A DNA stretch of 64,000 bases from Gliomastix tumulicola (GCA_001599755.1 BCHX01000004.1:3472001-3536000); one strand, 5' to 3'; counted from the stretch's first letter, positions 1-10,803 are shown. Notes: generated from the letters alone by a model not told the origin. Made by a program: numbers and translations.

Positions 1-453
1 CTCTCGGATTTTGGCTGGAGTGTACATACGCCTAGTAAACGCCGACAGACCTACTGTGGGACTCTTGACTATCTTCCCCCTGAGATGGTTGTTCCAAGAA
101 GCGAAGACCAATGCTACGATGAGAAGGTGGATATTTGGTCTCTTGGTGTATTGACGTATGAATTCCTTGTGGGTGAAGCACCCTTCGAGGATACACCATT
201 GATGACAACGAGGAGAATTGCCCGCGGGGATATGAAAGTTCCATCATTTGTCAGCACCCAAGCCGCAGATCTCATCAAAAAGGTAAACCGTCGCTAGTCC
301 CGCATAGCTCTCTCTGATGAAGTGCTAATATCGCCCAAGTTACTTGTCGTTGACCCCGAGATAAGACTTACCCTTGACGAGGTTGAGCAACACCCTTGGA
401 TTGTCAATCACTGTCGGAAAACTGACGCTACGAAAAGGCGAGGGAACGTCTAA
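1..453 (+). CDS. Aurora-type Ser/Thr protein kinase, C-terminal part (5' end outside window)
   Basis: Exons <1..282 and 340..453 join in frame through a 57-nt intron (donor GTAAAC, branch-like GCTAAT, acceptor AAG). The visible part starts at the DFG motif. DFGWSVHTPSKRR followed by CGTLDYLPPEM is the Aurora activation segment, with the activating Thr in the RRQTYCGT context. Downstream are DIWSLGVLTYEFLVGEAPFED and the closing HPWIVNHC helix, after which the protein ends within about 13 residues, as Aurora kinases do. Aurora kinases phosphorylate kinetochore and chromosomal-passenger substrates in mitosis (family knowledge). The codons are less GC3-biased than in nearby genes and the activation-loop flanks are slightly unusual, so this may be either the single Ipl1/Ark1 orthologue or a divergent paralogue. 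The N-lobe is not in the window. Confidence 0.9.
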
Positions 454-1022
454 AGTTGTAAACTGGAAACCGTATATAGATGTCGATTTCAGCAACCCGT
501 CCCAAATGCCAGCGAGGTCTTGATAGTTTGTTACCATAGTTGATCGGTCTCTAGCGCTGTATATATCCCAAGCAATGATCCTCCTCAGATCTCGGCATCG
601 GCCCTTCAACGCCCACGTGCCGACACTTCGGACCAGCCCTCATCGGAAGGCTCCCTTGGCTCAAGATAAGCTTACTTGTCTAGCTCGCTCCTGAGCGGCA
701 GAATTTTTCAGAGTGAGGATTCTAATAGGACCTTCAGACGATTCATCCACCTTGCCGCCCCGCCTCGCGTACTTGGCGTTGGTTAGCTTTCGTGATCGGA
801 AGGGGGGTCTTGAGGATTATCAGATTGATAAGATGCATCTCGTGAGCTTCTGCCCACTGTTGCTGGGCACTTGCGTGATTTTGGCGGGCTTCTCTGAGAT
901 GTCGGACGGTGAGGGGTCGAGGGTATAAGTTCGGTTGAGCTCTTGGATCTGTATTCAAGTGGGTGAGCCCCTCTAGACTTGAAGAATCAGCAATTTCCTT
1001 GATAATATCTCTCCCTTCCACC
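454..1022. other. Intergenic spacer, aurora 3' end to MFS relic
   Basis: No convincing coding sequence was seen. The spacer would hold the promoter of the transporter relic. A CACGTG E-box lies at 614-619, about 400 bp before the old start codon. The first 150 bp are AT-richer and probably carry the kinase 3' UTR. Confidence 0.5.
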
Positions 1023-2703
1023 ATGGCCGTGTCCGCAGACGTACCCCCTGGGACAGAGGAGAAGAAGGAGACCTTGCAGGTGACCGCAGATGAAGATCTC
1101 GCCCTGGAAGCAGCCTCGTTGGAAGACGAAGAAGAAGCAAAGCCCATCCCCTGGACATACAAATGGATCGCCCTCGCCTGCGTCATTGCCTTCCCCATCG
1201 GCTAGAACTGGACCAACGCGAGTCTGGGCCCGCTCAAGAACACGCTCCGTGAGGAGCTCAACATCACCAATGCCCAGTTCGGAGTGATTGCCAGTGCGGA
1301 CTCCTTCATCAACTCAGTGTTCCCGATCTTGGGTGGCATGATCCTCGACTGGTGGGGGCCGAACCCCGTTACCATCTGCTGCACGACGGTCATCTTTGTT
1401 GGATCGGTGATAGCTGCGGTAGCGATTCATGTTTCTGAGTGGAGGGTGCTGGTGGCAGGGCACGTTGTCATGGGCTTTGGCATGGCATCCTAGACCAAGC
1501 TCAGCAAAAGGTAATTTCACCGCCTCTCGACCCTCGAGACAAAAGGACAGAGATTAAGAAGTATAACAGTTCATCTACCATTGGTTCGGAGCGAGCGGTT
1601 TGGCTTTCGCCTTCGGTCTTGAAAACGCCATCTCGGGAACCGTCGGCCTGGTGGCAGGTACGGTTGCCATACCGATCCGAGATAGCACCGGCTGGTACGG
1701 ATGGACATTCTGGGTACCTGCCTTCTTCTGCTGCGCGAGCATGCTCATCAACATCGCCTATGTCTTCTTCGAGCGCATGTTCATCCCCGCCCGTTTCAGC
1801 CTGACGCCTGCACGCGCAAAGGCCGTTGCCAAGAACCACAAGCTCAACGTCAAGCGCGTCTTCTCCTGGGACTCGCTCCTCAAGCTCCCGTGGCAGTATC
1901 TCATGCTCCCCGGAACCCAGATTCTGCAAAGCGGCGGCGCCAACGGGTTCGGCGTCTCGGCAGCGGACATGATCCGCATGAAGGGGTACGCCGAGGCCGT
2001 GGCCGGCTTCATGACGACGGGGCAGAAGGTCATCAGGATCGTCGGGGCGCCCATTGTGGGCTGGCTGATCGATAAATACGGGCATCGCTTCCATCTCGTG
2101 GCGACTGCGCCACTGTTCTATGTCCTGGCCAACTCGCTGATTGGATTTACGAACGCGCACCCGCTCGTTGCGCTCGTTATGCAGACTATCGCCGGTCTTC
2201 TAAATGGGATGCCGCTGAACGTGAGCATTCCGCTACTGGTGGCTGACCAAGACAAGCTCGGCACTGCATTTGGCGTTTGGAGGTGTTTTAACAACTCCGG
2301 CGCAACTATCGTAAGTTCTCTCCCGATAAAACACTTCAAATCATGTTTTCCATGAATAGATGAGCTAACTTCAGGATAGATGGAGGTTGTGTACGGCGTC
2401 GTACAAGACGGGACTAAGAATATGGGCTATGACAGAGTCCTCATCGTGTCGTCAAGCATCAAGGCGGTAGGGTTCTTCATCGGCGTCAGCTATGTGATTG
2501 TCGATTTCAAGAAGCTTGGCCGAGCCATCACCATGACGAGGGCCCAGCGAGAGCTCCGCGAAGGAGACATCGAGGATCATGAAAGGGACACACACCCACT
2601 GACGAGGAGGAACGTGTACAGGCCCTGGACTGTATACACTCTCTCTGCGCTGTTCTGCATGATCGTGACTGGGTGGACGCTCTTCATCAAGTACCTCATC
2701 TAA
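1023..2703 (+). pseudogene. MFS transporter relic (nonsense codon plus frameshift)
   Basis: Three blocks, 1023..1510, 1570..2310 and 2380..2703, give a nearly full-length major-facilitator protein with an acidic N-terminus. Two introns at 1511..1569 and 2311..2379 have good borders. Two lesions break it. An in-frame TAG at 1203-1205 sits where the reading continues directly into NWTNASLGPLKNTLREEL. At about 1486-1492 the frame changes from VMGFGMA to ILDQAQQK, consistent with one lost base. After that the frame is open to the TAA at 2701-2703. Several hydrophobic segments and the GWLIDKYGHR loop (an MFS A-motif-like turn) are preserved, so decay looks recent. A sequencing error could explain one lesion but less easily both. 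The substrate is unknown. Confidence 0.8.
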
Positions 2704-3248
2704 GGATGGCGGTTAGGATACTTACTATTCAGACTCACTTATTAAGGTAGATCTACTCAAACGGAGAATTTCATAAACGGTAGCAAAACGGTTAGATCGG
2801 TCATTTCAGCTAGAACGGGTCCCGAGGGGCGGACCAAATATTCCAGAAGTGCATGACGTCAGCAGCTTCCGTTGTAGGGGTAGCTCCAGCAGGGTTCTCG
2901 ATAGGTAGGAGCCTGTTAGCGGCGTCTAGACCCCTTGGAGAGCTGCAATAGCGGCTAACTATCGGCGCGCGCAGGCGACTTTGGTCGCGCCGGCCCTGTT
3001 TGCGTTTGCGGTGCTGCCGCTGAATTCATTGAATTATTACGGGCACGTCAGCCCTTCGGAGCTTGCCCTCCTGAACCCTTCCTCCCTAGCCCCTCGTCCT
3101 GTTTGGCATGCAGCCCTGTGACAATGCGAAGTGCCTGAATCACCGCGCGCCAATTCGCCCTGGAATTCAACATCTGCCATCCGTTGGCCACATGTCGACA
3201 CCTGCCTGATCCCCTCGACATGCTGAGTGCGACATCCGCCGCCCAGCA
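2704..3248. other. Intergenic spacer
   Basis: No ORF or repeat with support was seen. The spacer would include the promoter of the dysferlin-domain gene. Confidence 0.5.
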
Positions 3249-4728
3249 ATGCCCAGAGTTCACTCGTCTCGCCGTGTGGCAGGGCTGAAGCCGACCGACT
3301 ACGACCACGAGATCTCGCTGATCGATCACGACGATCATGATGGAGCCGTCAGTCCGGGGACCGCAACGCCGCTAGAGGGTGACATGGAGAGGATCAACAC
3401 AGAGTCGCAGCTGCTGCCCAATGCTCAGCAGCCTGGCCAGCAATCGTCTCGCACCCAGGAGGGCGAGGCTTCTGACGATGCCCGCCTGCAGGAGCGACCA
3501 GCACAGGAGAACGGCAATGGCAGCAGCCTACCCCATGACGCACTGAGGCCGTCCATTGAGATCCAAAGTATGCCATCACAATCTGGTCTGGTAATTGCAG
3601 CATCCAAGTCACTGACTGTTCCTCCTTCAGCACCGACCCCTCCAACAGTTTGGCATAGCGGCTCTCATGTCGTACCTGCAAAGCCGCAGGCCGAACGAGA
3701 GACAGCGATAGATATACTGTACGAGAACGAAAGGGGGGGATTCCTCTGCGGACGACCTCTGTTCTCGTCTGCTGCCCTGGGGACACTCGACCCACCAGCT
3801 TGGAGTATGTCTCACAGAACCCAGATCACGAGCGGGCCTCCAATACTGACTTGCGACAGCGAATGCATACCACAAACCCTCGCCGACAAGCGTTTACACA
3901 GCCGAAGTGCCCGACCCGACATGGGAGTGGGTTTGGTCCGAGTGGCACATCAACCAGCAAGAGGGTGTGGATGACGGCGGATGGGAGTACTCGTTTGCTT
4001 TCAGCGATAAGTTTTCATGGCACGGCGCGAGGTGGTACAACTCCTTCGTGCGTAGACGAGCATGGACGCGTAAGAGGGCCAAGAAGAAGCTCGAGGACCT
4101 GTTTGTCGACCCGCACATGCTCAATGGCGACTACTTCAACATCCGACCTGCCTCCGTCACTCGAAACAGGCTTTCGCAGCACAGCCTGGCCAGCAGCCGC
4201 GTTCCTAGCAGGACGAGTCTGTCCAATGCCTCATCGGCTGGTGAAATGGAGCAGGTCAAGCCGAGGATCGACGACATCGAGACTTTGATGCAGACGCTGC
4301 GCTTTGCTCGCATTGATCGGGAGAAGCTCGAGGCGACAGGGAACTACCTCGAAAATGCCGTGGACCTATCCGAACTTGACGAAGAAATGCACGAGGTCAT
4401 GGCCCTCTTCGTCTTCCAGGCTTCGCGGAGGGTCTTACTCAGCCACTTGATGTCCTCATACGACGACACAAAGAAAGCACTGGAAGCGAAGGAGGACGAC
4501 TCAGACCTAAGAGAGCGAGAGGCGGCGCTCAGAACAGCCTTGAAGCATGCCGACGAGGAAGTGAGACGGCTGGCTTACTGGAGCGATGTCAAGAAGATGG
4601 CCGAGGGCGGAGAGTCTCGAGGTGCCGTTGACGACGAGCAAGGCTGGAGTGAGTGCTGGCAGGGCGTCGACCAGAGCGGACCGGCGCCTCCCGGCAAGGG
4701 CAAGGATAAAGAGACGGACACAAAATGA
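3249..4728 (+). CDS. Dysferlin-domain protein (Spo73/Mug65-like)
   Basis: Exons 3249..3804 and 3860..4728 give 474 aa; the 55-nt intron has a GTATGT donor and a CAG acceptor. Residues 1-150 are polar and low-complexity. Residues about 152-275 form an inner dysferlin (DysF) region, recognisable from ILYENERGGFLCGRPLFSS, the WEWVWSEWHIN block, GGWEYSFAF and WHGARWYNSFVRRRAW; the repeated Trp/Arg pairs are the family hallmark. The C-terminal half is acidic and helical. Fungal relatives act in peroxisome or prospore-membrane biology, for example yeast Spo73 and fission-yeast Mug65 (family knowledge); the role here is inferred. A further in-frame intron is likely at 3568..3630 (63 nt, GTATGC donor, CTGAC branch, CAG acceptor), which would shorten the protein to 453 aa. 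Confidence 0.8.
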
Positions 4729-5251
4729 TGAGTAGCGCTCTTTTTCTTTTTCTTGTATTCTTTCTTGGATTTCTTTTACATGACAGCACATGGCACAGCA
4801 CATGGGTTAGAGCCAGACGGCAATGGGTATCGCAATTCTTACTTCATGTCACGAATGAGCAGATTGTACGATGGACTTTTTTGTTAGGGTCAGGGCAAGG
4901 CTGTCCTAGGATGAACGAAGACTGCGTCAATTCGGGAGCCTCTATACAAGAGTTGTCAGGCTCTAAGTACGAAAATTATATGTACGGCTTAGAGGACAAA
5001 ATAAATACCGAATTTCCTACTTCGGTGCGAGCGTAAAAGCGGAGAAAGGATTTTGTCTAGCTCTTTGAGACCCTTGACTGTCGCGATAACGATAAGGAGA
5101 TTTCAACTCCAGGTCCCTTCGGAAATTCTCCAGACCTGCGACTAACACCAATTGACAACTCTTCAACCCGCACGACAACCCCCAACGTTCCCTCACTCGC
5201 TAATTCGCCGACAATTAGCGATTACGATGCGACAAAAGAGGCCGTGAAGTA
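4729..5251. other. Intergenic spacer
   Basis: Holds the dysferlin-gene 3' UTR and the PPR-gene promoter. No distinct coding or repeated element was seen. Confidence 0.5.
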
Positions 5252-7831
5252 ATGGCATTAGGGATGAGCTCGCTATGGAGGGCCCGGCCACATCCCGTCC
5301 ACTTCGGACGTCCTCGAAGCTTGCCAACGCGATGGCAGCCAGCCAGCCGCTCTCTGGCAACGTACGGCGCTCCTTACGAGATAGACGATACCCATCGGCG
5401 AGATAACACCAATTCGAGACCTTCCTACGACCGCCGACTCGACCGGCGAAAGGCAGTGATCCATCGAATTCGACCCGCGGCGGAGAAGATACCTGAGACG
5501 AACGAGCCCAAGTACACCCGCAACCTCAACTTCCGCCAGGCGTACCAGGAAGCGCGGCACGCAAGCAGGGACAAGAACGACCCGCGGCTCATCACGGCGC
5601 TCAACTCACCATATGTCCCGGCGGCGCTGGACTACCCGTCGCCGCACGCGACGAAGCGGTCCGAGAACAGGGCGAACTGGGCGGCGCGGATGATCATGGG
5701 CCAGGACGCCGTGTGGCGGCGGTCGCTGCAGGAGAGCCGCAACCACGACAACCACTTCCTGTCGCGGCCGCTGCCGTGGCACGTGATCCTGTCCGACCTG
5801 AAGGCGACGACGCCGCAGAGGAGCAGCGAGCGGCAGGTGTCGGCGCTGCGGATCCGCCTGCCCGAGTCCTGGGACCTGTCGCTGCCGGACAACAAGATGG
5901 TCGACTTCATCGACTCGTCGACGGGCATCGCGTCCAAGCTGCGCGCCCTGCCCGACCACAAGGGCGGCTCCACGGTCGTCCTGCGCGGGTGGCGGGAGAC
6001 ACTGGCCAAGGCGGCCGACGAGCTCGTGGCCCTCTGCAGGGACGTGCAGATCTTCGAGCTCGGCGAGGTGGCGAGCCTGGACTACGAGAGCAAGCAGCTG
6101 TGGCCCATGATACAGGGCTCGCAGGATGACGGCATGAGCATCGAGACGCACATGATGGACAAGGTGTGGGCGCACCGCGACGACGTCGAGGAGCCGCTCG
6201 AGATGCGGTACGAGGACATCCCGACGCCGGACAAGTGGACGTCCGAGGAGCTGGGCCGCTACGTCACGAAGCTTGCGCACAGTCCGATACAGACGGACCT
6301 GGCACTCGCCCTATACAGCCATCTCGGCGACTCGCGGCAGCATAGACAGGGGGCGTCGAAAGGCACCCAGTACGTCGACACGGACGGCGTCAGGGTCAAA
6401 CTCATGTTCGCCGTCCTGACCGCACCTGCAAACAAGTCGCTGGTCAACATATCCATGTTCAAGACGGCCATGGCCTGCATGGGCAGCCGGGGCGGCCACC
6501 GCGCATCGGCAAGCAAGCTCCTCGCATACGCCGAGGAGATCGGCCTGCCCGTAGATACGGAGACGTACAACATCATGCTGCAGAGCTACGTGAAGAACAG
6601 GGAGGCACGCTTCTTCTACCGGCTGCTCCGCAGGATGCGCGCCCGGTTCATCAAGCCCAACGAGCAGACGTGGCTGCTCTTCATGCAGCTGCTGCAGAAG
6701 GCCGAGCATAGGAATCTTGTCTCCGTGGCGCTCTGGCAGAATGAGATGTTCGGAGCGACCGCTGTCCGGCGGAGCGTAGCTTCCATCATGGCACGTCATG
6801 ATGCCTATACTGCATTCCGCGGCAGACAGTCCCTGACGGCTTTCCTCGAGAGCCGGCACACCCGCTACGGTAAGGACTGGTTCACGACCGGCGCCATGCG
6901 CGACATCCTGGAAGAGTATCTCGGCTTCCACGACCACCAGCCCTTCGAAGTGAAGCAGAAAGATATCTCTCTGCTCCTGAACAGACCGCTCGATGACGGC
7001 GATGTCGTCAAGACCGAGGATATCAACATCATCCTCAACCACTGCGTCGACTCGCACGACTGGCAGCTGGGCACGTGGGCGTTCGGCCTGCTGCACCAGT
7101 ACGGATGTCGACCCGATAAGATGACATACGAATACATGATCCAACTGGCCATCAACGCAAGACGGCCCCGCGCCCTCGGCCTCATCTTCTTCTACGTCTT
7201 CGCAGAGCGCAAGCACACCCACCGGTCGCGTCTCTTCATGGCGACCATCGTCACGGGACTCCACAACGACCACTTCTGGCGCGACTACCAGCCGCACATG
7301 TTCAGCGCCGCGACAATGGAGAGCCTGGCGCCCGCGGACGGCGTCTTCTCGCTCCGCCCGGCCCAGGTCATCGAGACCATCCGCGACCACATATGCGACG
7401 GCGACGTCCCCGCGCAGTCGCTCTCGTCCCTCGCCGACACGGCGCTGCAGCTCGACTCGGCCGACGACTTGAAGCAGGTGACGCCGGCGACGGTCGAGCT
7501 CCACGACCCGCACGATCCCGACGCCTTCCCGCGGCGGAGATACACGCTCTACTACGCCTACGAGTGGTTCTCCAAGATCCAGGGCCTCTACACCAACCCT
7601 CGGACCATCGAATGGTTCCACGATGAGGATACCGCGGACATTCCGGACGAAGCATCCTCCGATGAGATGCGTGAGGAGCTGGCCCTCGGCGAATGCGGCC
7701 CCGGAGAGGTCCTCGCTACAGGCACCCCTGCGGGCAAGGAATTCCTGACGCGATCCCCTGAGACGGCGCCGAGAGAAGAGCCTCCCGCTATTGAGGGAGG
7801 TGGTGAACAGCCCGTCGAGGCCGAGATCTGA
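5252..7831 (+). CDS. Mitochondrial pentatricopeptide-repeat protein
   Basis: A single uninterrupted ORF of 859 aa. The first 40 residues are rich in Arg/Ser/Pro without acids and read as a mitochondrial presequence, probably cut near RSLATY. The middle and C-terminal parts hold PPR-type helical pairs. The clearest are at about residues 430-475 (DTETYNIMLQSYVKN, then the segment around PNEQTW) and 615-650 (GCRPDKMTYEYMIQL then NARRPRALGLIFFY). Fungal PPR proteins bind organelle transcripts and support their processing, stability or translation (family knowledge); the RNA target here cannot be read from sequence. The last about 60 residues are acidic and probably disordered. A second in-frame ATG at 5264 is an alternative start. 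The gene converges on the PP2C gene. Confidence 0.85.
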   Translation: MALGMSSLWRARPHPVHFGRPRSLPTRWQPASRSLATYGAPYEIDDTHRRDNTNSRPSYDRRLDRRKAVIHRIRPAAEKIPETNEPKYTRNLNFRQAYQEARHASRDKNDPRLITALNSPYVPAALDYPSPHATKRSENRANWAARMIMGQDAVWRRSLQESRNHDNHFLSRPLPWHVILSDLKATTPQRSSERQVSALRIRLPESWDLSLPDNKMVDFIDSSTGIASKLRALPDHKGGSTVVLRGWRETLAKAADELVALCRDVQIFELGEVASLDYESKQLWPMIQGSQDDGMSIETHMMDKVWAHRDDVEEPLEMRYEDIPTPDKWTSEELGRYVTKLAHSPIQTDLALALYSHLGDSRQHRQGASKGTQYVDTDGVRVKLMFAVLTAPANKSLVNISMFKTAMACMGSRGGHRASASKLLAYAEEIGLPVDTETYNIMLQSYVKNREARFFYRLLRRMRARFIKPNEQTWLLFMQLLQKAEHRNLVSVALWQNEMFGATAVRRSVASIMARHDAYTAFRGRQSLTAFLESRHTRYGKDWFTTGAMRDILEEYLGFHDHQPFEVKQKDISLLLNRPLDDGDVVKTEDINIILNHCVDSHDWQLGTWAFGLLHQYGCRPDKMTYEYMIQLAINARRPRALGLIFFYVFAERKHTHRSRLFMATIVTGLHNDHFWRDYQPHMFSAATMESLAPADGVFSLRPAQVIETIRDHICDGDVPAQSLSSLADTALQLDSADDLKQVTPATVELHDPHDPDAFPRRRYTLYYAYEWFSKIQGLYTNPRTIEWFHDEDTADIPDEASSDEMREELALGECGPGEVLATGTPAGKEFLTRSPETAPREEPPAIEGGGEQPVEAEI

Positions 7832-8048
7832 TCACCGTCTCCTGCTGAAGAAATGTCCAGATTATAATACGAATAGCGAACTTTTGTATATCACAACCAG
7901 CCCTTTCACGGTATAGGAAGGAGGAACATGGGAGGAGAGGACTCGAGAGTGTCCCGAGGTACCTATTCTTAGCCATGGTCATTGTATACTACCTACTAGT
8001 ATCATATCGCCTTGTACATTACACCGAGTCAGATAGAGCTACTGTACA

Positions 8049-8071
8049 ACACACACACACACACACACACA
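8049..8071. repeat. (AC)n dinucleotide microsatellite
   Basis: Twenty-three nucleotides of alternating A and C, flanked on both sides by TGTACA. It lies in the shared 3' region of two convergent genes. Confidence 0.97.
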
Positions 8072-8353
8072 TGTACAATAATTAATGATAGAATCACTTG
8101 ACGAGCCAAAAACGATCGTCATCGCAATACGTGTACTGCCAGCCGGGATCGAGAAAGAAGGAGTTGAAGTTCTATGCCCCGCAGTAGGGAGAGGTCCCGT
8201 AGCGTATGTACAAGACATTCCTATAGTGGTTTTTGTATTAACCATGGGAAGGGAATCTTCGCTTCCGACCGAGTATAGAAACCCCCGCTATAAGTGGCCG
8301 AAACTCAAGCATAAGTACATCGCAAAAACCAGGAGGAGAGTTCTATCGGCTCA

Positions 8354-8374
8354 TGTGTGTGTGTGTGTGTGTGT
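8354..8374. repeat. (TG)n dinucleotide microsatellite
   Basis: Twenty-one nucleotides of alternating T and G. It is the reverse complement of the AC tract about 280 bp to the left, so a single transcript through both could fold into a hairpin. Confidence 0.97.
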
Positions 8375-8569
8375 TCCTCTCATTTCCTTCTTCTGTTTCT
8401 CAACTCCACCAGGGGTGCAGCTGCTACGAGCGTATGTCTGCCGCCGGTCATCGTCGTCGTCGTCGTTGTTGTCGCCGCCACCGCCTCGCACCCTTGCCTT
8501 GAAAAATCAGACCGTGCCAACGCCTAAGCAATACTTCCATCCAATGCGTTATCGTAAGAGACCACCAGT

Positions 8570-10803
8570 CTAGTCCTTCTTACTCTCTCCTTCTGTCTTG
8601 ATCTCGGCGTCGCCGGCCGGCTTCGCGTCGGCGGAGGCGGCAGTCGGGTTGGAGGACTCGGAGGAGGGATTCGTCGTGGTCTTGGACGCTTCATCCTTGG
8701 AGTCGGTGGAGGCGGAGCTCCGGGGGACTTGGTTCTTAATATCATTCTCCTCGTCGGCATTGTCCCACTCTTCACCAGACTCTTCAGTCGTGAGAACTTG
8801 AGTCCCATCGCCAAGGAGGATGGCTCGGCCTCGGTAACCGCCAGCACCAAAGGTCTGGCCCTGGTTGCCAGAGTCCAAATCAGCATCCATGTCGCTATCG
8901 TCGTAGTTGTGATGAACTCCGGGGCCACGGAACTCGGCTAAAGTTGGCAATAGGCTGTCAGTGAAATACTCTCGTAAAAGGGGATATTGCCGGGCACCAG
9001 AACAATCCACGGGGAAAGAAGCAACGCTTGCAAAACAAAAAACTAAAAAGCACAAGGGGGAGCACTACATACCATACTCGCGAGGTGCGCAGGGACCCTC
9101 TCCCCTAGCGACTCTACTTGCGACCTCCTCGTACCACTTGTCCTTCGTCTTGCCATTGAGGAATCCAATGATTAACATTGTCATGTTATCACAGCCAACT
9201 CCACCAGTCTCCGAGTTGGAAGCCAGACAGTTGTCCATCATGTTCTCGCAAATCTTGTCCAGATCCTGCTTGGCAACGATGCCCCTTCGGACGAACTCGA
9301 CAACTGCTTGGGACGACTGACAGTCCCAGATACCTACAGAAATGAGCGACTTTCCTGGCCAACAGCAGAGGGGGGGAGGGGTTACGTACCGTCACAAGCC
9401 AAGACCAGGAACTCGTCCCCGTCTGTAAGATCATGTACCTCCACATCCGGGAAAGCAGTCACGATTTGGCTTTCAGGCGGGAGTTCGGCGCTCTTCTTGA
9501 ATTCGAAATCGCCAATCGCGCGGGACAAGGCAAGGTTTCCGTTGACACGGCCGAAGTCAACGAACCCGCCAGCCGCCGTAATTCGGTTTTTCTCGCCTGG
9601 ATCACAGAGGTTGATATGTCAGAATTCGACGTGCACGGCTGAAAACCACACGGGAAGCTAGGAGCAAGCGGAACATACCCTCGAGCTGCGGTTTGTGATC
9701 CTGCGAGAGGGGCTTGGCTCTCCCCTTGATACCAATAACACCCCTGGAGTCACCCGCATTGGCCTTTCCCCAACAGTTAGTATACGCGCGCATGTCTCGG
9801 TGTGGTGACAGATCTGCTCAGCCACACACACACAAGGCAGACGGGAGAAGTAGGCATACCAGATAGAGCTTCTTGCCGGCAATGAAACCGACACAAGCCG
9901 TGCAACCGGAGACCTCCTCCTCGTACTTGGGATCTGTGAGACACCAAGTCATTAGCGCGGTGCGCGAACCCGTGGGACAGGCCGCCCAGGCCATTCCTGG
10001 CACGTACCGTTGAGGATGGCCCTGTCGGTCGCCAGAAAGCCGTCCTTGAGGGCTTGTGTGTAGTCGCCCGCCTTGAAGGCGTCTTGCTGCGAAATGATGG
10101 TATGCATCTTCTCGCCCGCAAATTGTGCTACCTTGTCGCCTCCGTGGCCGTCGAAGACGGCGAAGAAGGACAACTTCTCGGCCGAGTCGTCCCCGTCCTT
10201 TTTGCCAATCAGGTCCAGTACGGCCGTGTGGGCGTCCTCCATACTAATACGCCACCCTTGCATGGCCGACAAGCCGTAGACAAGTCGATCGTCGCCGCCC
10301 GTGTCGGATGTCTATTGAGGAGGAAAGAATATGTCAGCGACGTGTACTGGAATCGTCGGAGAAAACACGCATGTGCCAACGCCCGCGCGGGGGAGGGGGA
10401 GGGGGAGGGGGCTGCCCATCAGCCCAGCGCATCAGTCACAGACAGCAGGCCAAGAGCCCCCCTCGCCGTGAAATACACGCCGAAGAAAAAACTCGGTCCC
10501 AGATGCACCAGCAAGATATATAGACGCTGCGGCCCCATGAATATTGCCAGGGCATATTTTTTGCGAGCCTGGCGCGGGCAGCAAACCCTCCAGCGAATTG
10601 CAACTCGGGGGGGCCAAACTATGACAGCAAGGAGGGGTCCCGAATGCCCTCGATTATCGTCGGTGCGGGCTTGGACCCCTCCCCCTCCCTCTCCTTCATC
10701 CTCGTGACGAACAATCGCGCGCGCAGCCGCAGCACAGCGGCGGCCTCGGCCAAAAAGAACAACATACCTTTTCGACAACGGGCTCCGAGAGGGTTTGACC
10801 CAT
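8570..10803 (-). CDS. PTC2/3: PP2C-type protein phosphatase (Ptc2/Ptc3-like)
   Basis: Seven exons on the minus strand: 10768..10803, 10008..10311, 9860..9933, 9679..9763, 9390..9596, 9073..9333 and 8570..8937, giving 444 aa with every junction in frame. PP2C motifs appear in order: RISMEDAH (about 33-40), FAVFDGHGGDKVAQF with metal-binding D66, CTACVGF, ANAGDSRG, GFVDFGRVNGNLALSRAIGD, FLVLACDGIWD and GCDNMTMLII. These are the Mg/Mn-binding aspartates and catalytic core of metal-dependent Ser/Thr phosphatases. Ptc2/3 enzymes dampen stress MAP kinase and DNA-damage checkpoint signalling (family knowledge). The N-terminus MGQTLSEPVVEK is family-like, with Gly2 suggesting possible myristoylation. 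The last about 120 residues are acidic and Ser/Thr-rich. Intron 1 (456 nt) is the longest and carries a G5 tract. Confidence 0.93.
10389..10411 (+). other. G-quadruplex-forming tract in PP2C intron 1
   Basis: Four runs of five G, each separated by a single A, lie within intron 1 (10312..10767). The G-rich strand is opposite to the mRNA, so the pre-mRNA carries the C-rich version. The pattern fits a very stable quadruplex on DNA and an i-motif on the other strand. Function is inferred only. Confidence 0.75.

Larger units (their letters stand above)
7832..8569. other. Convergent 3' region between PPR and PP2C genes
   Basis: Both flanking genes end into this 738-bp spacer. It holds a CA tract at 8049-8071 and a TG tract at 8354-8374, which are complementary to each other. 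An open frame at 8085..8573 runs through the TG tract as a Val-Cys repeat and has no domain, so I do not call it a gene. Confidence 0.6.

Noticed and set aside
6311..7621. 436-aa open frame on the minus strand inside the PPR gene
   Set aside because: A GC3-driven shadow of a well-supported plus-strand protein; Arg/Glu/Val-rich without any domain.
8085..8573. 162-aa frame through the TG repeat between PPR and PP2C
   Set aside because: Contains a Val-Cys artefact from the repeat, lies in convergent 3' UTRs, and has no recognisable domain.
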